DNA of 8,631 bases, taken from Spirochaetia bacterium. Lineage in GTDB: Bacteria; Spirochaetota; Spirochaetia; JABMQR01. Under the pieces are notes generated by a model that was not told where the DNA came from, did no database searches, and worked only from the letters and a program-made list of their open reading frames with translations. Shown one piece after another: positions 5,395 to 8,631 of the stretch (positions within the stretch are counted from its first letter, which is position 1; each line of letters opens with the position of its first letter). Where the stretch lies: contig JADHUD010000093.1 of assembly GCA_016784705.1 (NCBI GenBank), positions 1 through 8,631 of the forward strand. Reading direction: 5' to 3'. Both the position numbers and the translations under genes were made by a program.

Positions 5395-6465
5395 GTGGAC
5401 AAAAAACAGTCTCCTGTGTTAGTGACAGGAGGAAGCGGGTATATCGCTTCCTGGATTATTATAAAGTTACTTGAAAAGGGATATTCAGTACATACTACTG
5501 TAAGGGATCCTGAAAATTCAGACAAAACAGCATTTTTACGGAAATTATCTGATACATACAGCGGGAAACTTTCATTGTTTAAGGCTGATTTGATGGTTCC
5601 TGAATCTTATAGAGAAGCAATGACTGGATGTGTATCAGTTATTCATACTGCAAGTCCTTTTGTACATAAAATATCACGAAGTCCTGTTCAGGAACTCATT
5701 AACCCTGCTGTCAAAGGCACCGCAAACGTTCTTGAAACTGCATGTCAGATCAAGACCATAAAACGGATTGTCTTAACATCAAGTGTGGCTGCAATTTTAA
5801 CTGATAACTGTGAGGTCGTGAACAATAATATCGAGAGTATTAATGAAGATTATTGGAATGAAACTGCAAGTATTACCTATCAACCCTATTCCTATTCTAA
5901 AACTCTGGCGGAAAAGAGAGCCTGGGAAATTGCTGTTTCTCAGGACAATTGGGATTTAGTGGTTATGAACCCGGCTTTTGTGCTGGGTCCATCGCTCCTT
6001 AAACGTACAGATGGGGTAAGTGCTAATTTTATACAGCGTGTGTTAAGCGGTCAGTTAAAATTCGGTACACCTGATCTCCATTTTGGAATTGTTGATGTAC
6101 GAGATGTCGCCGATGCGCATATTCGTGGATTGGAGAAGCCTTATAGCGCAGGAAGACATATTTTGAGCTCTGAATCGGCTAGTTTTGTTAAATTAGCTAG
6201 AATCTTAAAGAATTCCTATGGGAAAAGAGTGAAAATCCGTACTTTTAAACTCCCGAAAATCCTGTTTTATTTGATTGGCCCAGCGCTCGGCTTTTCCTGG
6301 AAGTATATCAAAAACAATTACGGTGTTCCCCTTGCATTAAATTCCGAAAAAGCAAGAAATGAGCTGGGTATAGTATTTCGTCCTCTGGATATCACAGTGA
6401 ATGATCATGCTGAACAGCTGATTCAAGACGGATTAGTAACCAAGTTAATTATTCAAAATAATTAA
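5395..6465 (+). CDS. Extended SDR oxidoreductase, dihydroflavonol-4-reductase-like
   Basis: A 356-residue cytosolic NADP(H)-dependent reductase or epimerase of the extended short-chain dehydrogenase group. The Rossmann motif TGGSGYIA is at 11-18, and Arg37 in TTVRDPE after strand 2 favours NADP(H) over NAD(H). Asp65 in the ADL motif contacts adenine; HTASP (84-88) ends strand 4. The active site is TSS (128-130) with YSYSK (165-169; Tyr165, Lys169). NPAFVLGP (192-199) and DVRDVADAHI (234-243) are typical of the DFR/aldehyde-reductase (Gre2-like) branch, whose members reduce ketones or aldehydes; the real substrate is unknown. A region at 285-303 (KLPKILFYLIGPALGFSWK) is hydrophobic and may bind substrate or membrane. 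The GTG start is supported by AGAGG 6 nt upstream and by the glycine motif lying at the normal distance. It is a single-gene unit with its own candidate promoter; no terminator is seen before the next gene. Confidence 0.88.
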   Translation: MDKKQSPVLVTGGSGYIASWIIIKLLEKGYSVHTTVRDPENSDKTAFLRKLSDTYSGKLSLFKADLMVPESYREAMTGCVSVIHTASPFVHKISRSPVQELINPAVKGTANVLETACQIKTIKRIVLTSSVAAILTDNCEVVNNNIESINEDYWNETASITYQPYSYSKTLAEKRAWEIAVSQDNWDLVVMNPAFVLGPSLLKRTDGVSANFIQRVLSGQLKFGTPDLHFGIVDVRDVADAHIRGLEKPYSAGRHILSSESASFVKLARILKNSYGKRVKIRTFKLPKILFYLIGPALGFSWKYIKNNYGVPLALNSEKARNELGIVFRPLDITVNDHAEQLIQDGLVTKLIIQNN

Positions 6466-6469
6466 CTTT

Positions 6470-6485
6470 TGTAACATGTATTACA
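6470..6485. promoter_or_regulatory. CRP/FNR-geometry palindrome TGTAA-N6-TTACA
   Basis: TGTAACATGTATTACA carries perfect 5-bp arms separated by 6 bp, the 5-6-5 spacing of CRP/FNR-family dimer sites. It lies between the SDR stop codon and the DUF438 gene, centred about 70 bp before the latter's ATG. The family includes oxygen, CO and nitric-oxide sensors such as FNR, CooA and HcpR. Which member would bind cannot be told from one site, and a chance palindrome in AT-rich DNA is possible. Confidence 0.45.
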
Positions 6486-6492
6486 TTCTTAT

Positions 6493-6523
6493 CTGACAGA
6501 ATTTAGTAATCTTTGTGTAGAAT
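6493..6523 (+). promoter_or_regulatory. Weak candidate promoter of the DUF438 gene
   Basis: CTGACA (6493-6498, 5/6) and TAGAAT (6518-6523, 5/6) match the consensus well but are 19 bp apart, longer than optimal. An overlong spacer is compatible with an activator-dependent promoter, and the palindrome centred about 50 bp before the inferred start would be a suitable activator position. Confidence 0.35.
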
Positions 6524-6546
6524 AGAGATATAAAAGGAGATAGAGT

Positions 6547-7758
6547 ATGTCTGAATTAATACGTAATGCAGAAGAAAGAAAAAAAGAACTTAGGTACATA
6601 ATAACCCATCTAGATTCTGAAAAAGATATTCCAAAAATGAAGAAAAGATTCTCAAAACTTATGGCCGCATTAAGCCCGGAGGAGATAGCGGAAGCCGAAC
6701 AAGCTCTCATTGGAGAAGGTGTTCCTGTGGAAGAGGTGCAAAAACTGTGTGAAATTCATGTTGAAGCTTTTAAGGATGGGCTGCAGACAACCAGCCACAA
6801 GAAAGTTCCTGCCGGGCATCCAATTGATACCTATAAAAAAGAGAATAGAGAACTCAAGAGACATATGAAGAGTTATCGACAAGTTATTAAAAAGGTGACC
6901 CCAGGAAGAACTGATTTATCAGATATACGAGAGAGCTTTGACCGTCTTGCAGAAATTGATATTCATTACACCCGAAAAGAGAATCAGCTTTTTCCCTATC
7001 TCGAAGGTGTTGGATTTACCGGACCATCCAAGGTGATGTGGGGTAAACATGATGAAATAAGGGACTCCATAAAATTATGCAGGAAATCACTGAATGCCGG
7101 GAATACTGCAGAAATCAAGCTGTTAAGTAAAGATTTATTGAAAAAAATGAAAAAAATGATTTTCATGGAAGAGAAAATTTTATTTCCAACTGCTTTACGA
7201 AAACTGCCTGAATCGGCGTGGTTCAAGATAAGGAAAGGTGAATCGGATATTGGATACGCATGGGTGCAGCCGGGAGCAGTCTGGGCGTTAGATGTGCAGA
7301 ATGCGGTTACCCCAGCAGATTTCACTGCAGTTTCAACTGACTCTGAAAAAACAGGAGATAGTTTGATTGAATTATCTGTCGGTGCATTATCGCCGGACCA
7401 GGTGAACTTATTGCTGAATAATCTTCCAGTAGATGTCTCCTTTGTCGATGAAAATGATGAGGTTAGGTTTTACAATGAGGGAAAGGAGCGCATTTTCCCA
7501 CGAAGCCCTGGAATTATTGGAAGAAAAGTGCAGAATTGTCATCCTCCTAAAAGTGTTCATATTGTTCAGAAGATTGTAGATGATTTTCATAATGGGAAAA
7601 AAGAACCGGCAGAATTCTGGCTCTCTATGGGCGGGAAGTTTGTACACATCAGATATTTCCCTTTATTTACCTCGGAGGGGTTGTATAAGGGAGTTCTGGA
7701 AGTATCACAGGATGTGTCCGGTATACGTGCCTTGGAAGGTGAGAAAAGATTAATTTAG
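6547..7758 (+). CDS. DUF438-hemerythrin-PAS sensor-like protein
   Basis: A 403-residue soluble protein with three regions. Residues 1-80 match DUF438: a helical block ending EQALIGEGVPVEEVQKLCEIH. Residues 88-225 form a hemerythrin-like four-helix bundle with candidate iron ligands His91, His106, His140 and Glu145 (HYTRKENQLFPYLE), His168 (MWGKHDE) and Glu208/Glu209 (MEEKILFP). Residues 284-393 form a PAS domain with the family-typical GRKVQNCHPPKSV (325-337) and GVLEVSQDVSG ending (382-392). Hemerythrin domains bind O2, and relatives bind nitric oxide at a diiron site, so a role in sensing or storing O2 or NO is plausible. There is no kinase, cyclase or DNA-binding output domain, so the signal partner is unknown. 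A strong ribosome binding site AAGGAGA (6534-6540) is 6 nt before the ATG. It converges on the ABC transporter gene with an 8-bp gap. The domain assignment is confident; the function is inference. Confidence 0.9.
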   Translation: MSELIRNAEERKKELRYIITHLDSEKDIPKMKKRFSKLMAALSPEEIAEAEQALIGEGVPVEEVQKLCEIHVEAFKDGLQTTSHKKVPAGHPIDTYKKENRELKRHMKSYRQVIKKVTPGRTDLSDIRESFDRLAEIDIHYTRKENQLFPYLEGVGFTGPSKVMWGKHDEIRDSIKLCRKSLNAGNTAEIKLLSKDLLKKMKKMIFMEEKILFPTALRKLPESAWFKIRKGESDIGYAWVQPGAVWALDVQNAVTPADFTAVSTDSEKTGDSLIELSVGALSPDQVNLLLNNLPVDVSFVDENDEVRFYNEGKERIFPRSPGIIGRKVQNCHPPKSVHIVQKIVDDFHNGKKEPAEFWLSMGGKFVHIRYFPLFTSEGLYKGVLEVSQDVSGIRALEGEKRLI

Positions 7759-7766
7759 GAGAACTA

Positions 7767-8570
7767 TCAACCTCTTAAAGTGTTGTCAATTGCAACCATT
7801 GATTTTCCTGTAAGCGGATTCTGCATAATTACCGCATTTAGATTATAAATATTTTTTATGTTTTCAGCAGTAAGAACTGTTTCCGGTGGGCCGGTATATT
7901 GAATTTGACCATGATTCAGCAGCAAAGTTCTGTCACTGAATGCAAGAGTTGAATTAAGATCATGCAATGTGCAAATTACTGATATTTTTTTAACGGAAAT
8001 CAGCGTTTTTAACAGCTGGAGTATTTCTACCTGATGGTGAGGATCGAGATAGGTTGTCGGTTCGTCCAGCGCAATAATGTTAGGTTCCTGAGCAAGTGCT
8101 CTGGAGATAATTACCCGCTGGAATTCCCCGCCGCTTAATTCGGTTATTATCTTATCTTGTAAATGCAGAGTGCTGGTCATTTTCATCGACTCTGTTACAA
8201 CTTCTCTATCATGTCTGGTTTCTCTGGAAAATCGTCCTGTATGAGCATAGCGGCCCATTTTAATGAGTTCTTTTACAGTAAAAAGATACAATCCTTTTTC
8301 ATTCTGAGGAACCAATCCGGCCTCTCGAGCCAACTCTTTTCGGGTGTATGAGTTGATATCTTTTGAATTCAGGAAGACATGTCCGGGACCAACTGGAAGC
8401 AAGCGGAAGATATGCTTGAGTAACGTAGTTTTCCCTGATCCATTCGGCCCGATGATGGAGGTGAACTCTCCTCTGTTAATAGTACTGGTAATTCTATCGA
8501 GTACTAAATTCTCACTATAGCTCCAGGAAAGATCTTTAAATTCAATTAAGGGAGTATTAATACTACTCAT
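7767..8570 (-). CDS. ABC transporter ATP-binding protein, iron-chelate/cobalamin/heme type
   Basis: A 267-residue cytoplasmic ATPase that powers import of an iron-siderophore, heme or cobalamin across the inner membrane. All nucleotide-binding motifs are intact: Walker A GPNGSGKT (41-48), Q-loop Gln89 (VPQN), signature LSGGE (145-149), Walker B IIALDEP with Glu170 (165-171), D-loop YLD (174-176) and switch His203 (TLHDL). The GRYAHTGRFS segment (107-116) and the C-terminal PPETVLTAENIKNIYNL (228-244) are typical of the FecE/BtuD/HmuV group. The length fits this family (about 255-270). The ATG at 8570 overlaps the stop of the upstream permease gene (TAATG), which fixes the start and implies translational coupling. 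The substrate-binding protein gene must lie outside the window. No Fur-like box is visible here, as the operon promoter would be upstream of the window's right edge. The 3' end faces the DUF438 gene without a terminator. Confidence 0.94.
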   Translation of the reverse strand: MSSINTPLIEFKDLSWSYSENLVLDRITSTINRGEFTSIIGPNGSGKTTLLKHIFRLLPVGPGHVFLNSKDINSYTRKELAREAGLVPQNEKGLYLFTVKELIKMGRYAHTGRFSRETRHDREVVTESMKMTSTLHLQDKIITELSGGEFQRVIISRALAQEPNIIALDEPTTYLDPHHQVEILQLLKTLISVKKISVICTLHDLNSTLAFSDRTLLLNHGQIQYTGPPETVLTAENIKNIYNLNAVIMQNPLTGKSMVAIDNTLRG

Positions 8571-8631
8571 TATAATATCTCTCTTTTTTTGTTTCTCAGG
8601 AGATAGATAAAAAACGGAGCTCCGGCTAATG
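8570..8631 (-). CDS. FecCD-family permease, C-terminal fragment (runs off the right edge)
   Basis: Reading the minus strand from the window edge, the frame gives LAGAPFFIYLLRNKKREIL and then TAA at 8572-8570. GAPFFIYLLR is the hallmark C-terminal end of FecCD/BtuC permeases (G-x-PFF-x-x-LL), where the last helix meets the cytosolic tail. Only these 19 residues are present; the rest lies outside the window. The stop codon shares its final A with the ATG of the ATPase gene, so the two are one operon encoding permease and ATPase of the same importer. The call rests on a short stretch, but its position just before a FecE-type ATPase makes it strong. Confidence 0.85.
   Translation of the reverse strand, partial: LAGAPFFIYLLRNKKREIL

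Noticed and set aside
6996..7325. 109-residue minus-strand ORF antisense to the DUF438 gene
   Set aside because: It lies entirely within a well-supported gene and has low-complexity, non-family-like sequence.
1..8631. CRISPR array, transposon, prophage or toxin-antitoxin module
   Set aside because: No regularly spaced repeats, transposase or integrase motifs, or paired small toxin/antitoxin genes were seen on either strand.

Overview
This is an AT-rich chromosomal window from an anaerobic or facultative bacterium. It holds ten protein genes, one of them cut by the right edge, and one tRNA. The gene types (a CYTH protein paired with a membrane protein ending in RGMIFPWKE, a DUF438-hemerythrin-PAS protein, a parvulin and an aldose epimerase) and the base composition would fit a free-living spirochaete or a similar lineage. 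That placement is a weak inference from remembered protein style, because no rRNA or other strong marker is present. I see no transposase, phage gene, CRISPR array or defence island. The window looks like ordinary core and peripheral metabolism with several interesting regulatory junctions.

Layout. Bases 1-180 are non-coding and packed with three consecutive hairpins. A small secreted protein of unknown function follows (249-734). Next comes a complete tRNA-Met(CAT) unit with its own promoter (768-796), gene (852-924) and intrinsic terminator (932-965). A stand-alone MFS transporter (1078-2328) is followed by a promoter and a two-gene operon of a six-helix membrane protein (2445-3218) and a CYTH protein (3229-3768). 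galM runs on the minus strand (3790-4803), and ppiC runs divergently from it (4867-5142). The 63 bp between them holds two back-to-back promoters whose -35 boxes overlap. Both promoters place the transcription start at or next to the start codon, so both mRNAs may be leaderless. A 252-bp gap with a hairpin, an inverted repeat and a promoter leads to an extended SDR reductase (5395-6465). A CRP/FNR-geometry palindrome (6470-6485) precedes a DUF438-hemerythrin-PAS protein (6547-7758). The right end is a minus-strand iron-chelate type ABC importer: an ATPase (7767-8570) and the C-terminal 19 residues of a FecCD-type permease (8570-8631), joined by a TAATG stop/start overlap.

How it fits together. 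The right third suggests iron and oxygen/nitric-oxide physiology: a metal-chelate importer converges on a likely diiron (hemerythrin) sensor that has a candidate CRP/FNR-family site upstream. The rest are housekeeping or unassigned functions without an obvious shared pathway. No new multi-gene system is evident. The items most worth a second look are the putative leaderless divergent galM/ppiC promoter pair, the palindrome ahead of the DUF438 gene, the membrane protein/CYTH pair, and the hairpin elements with shared arms at 122-160 and 5234-5271.
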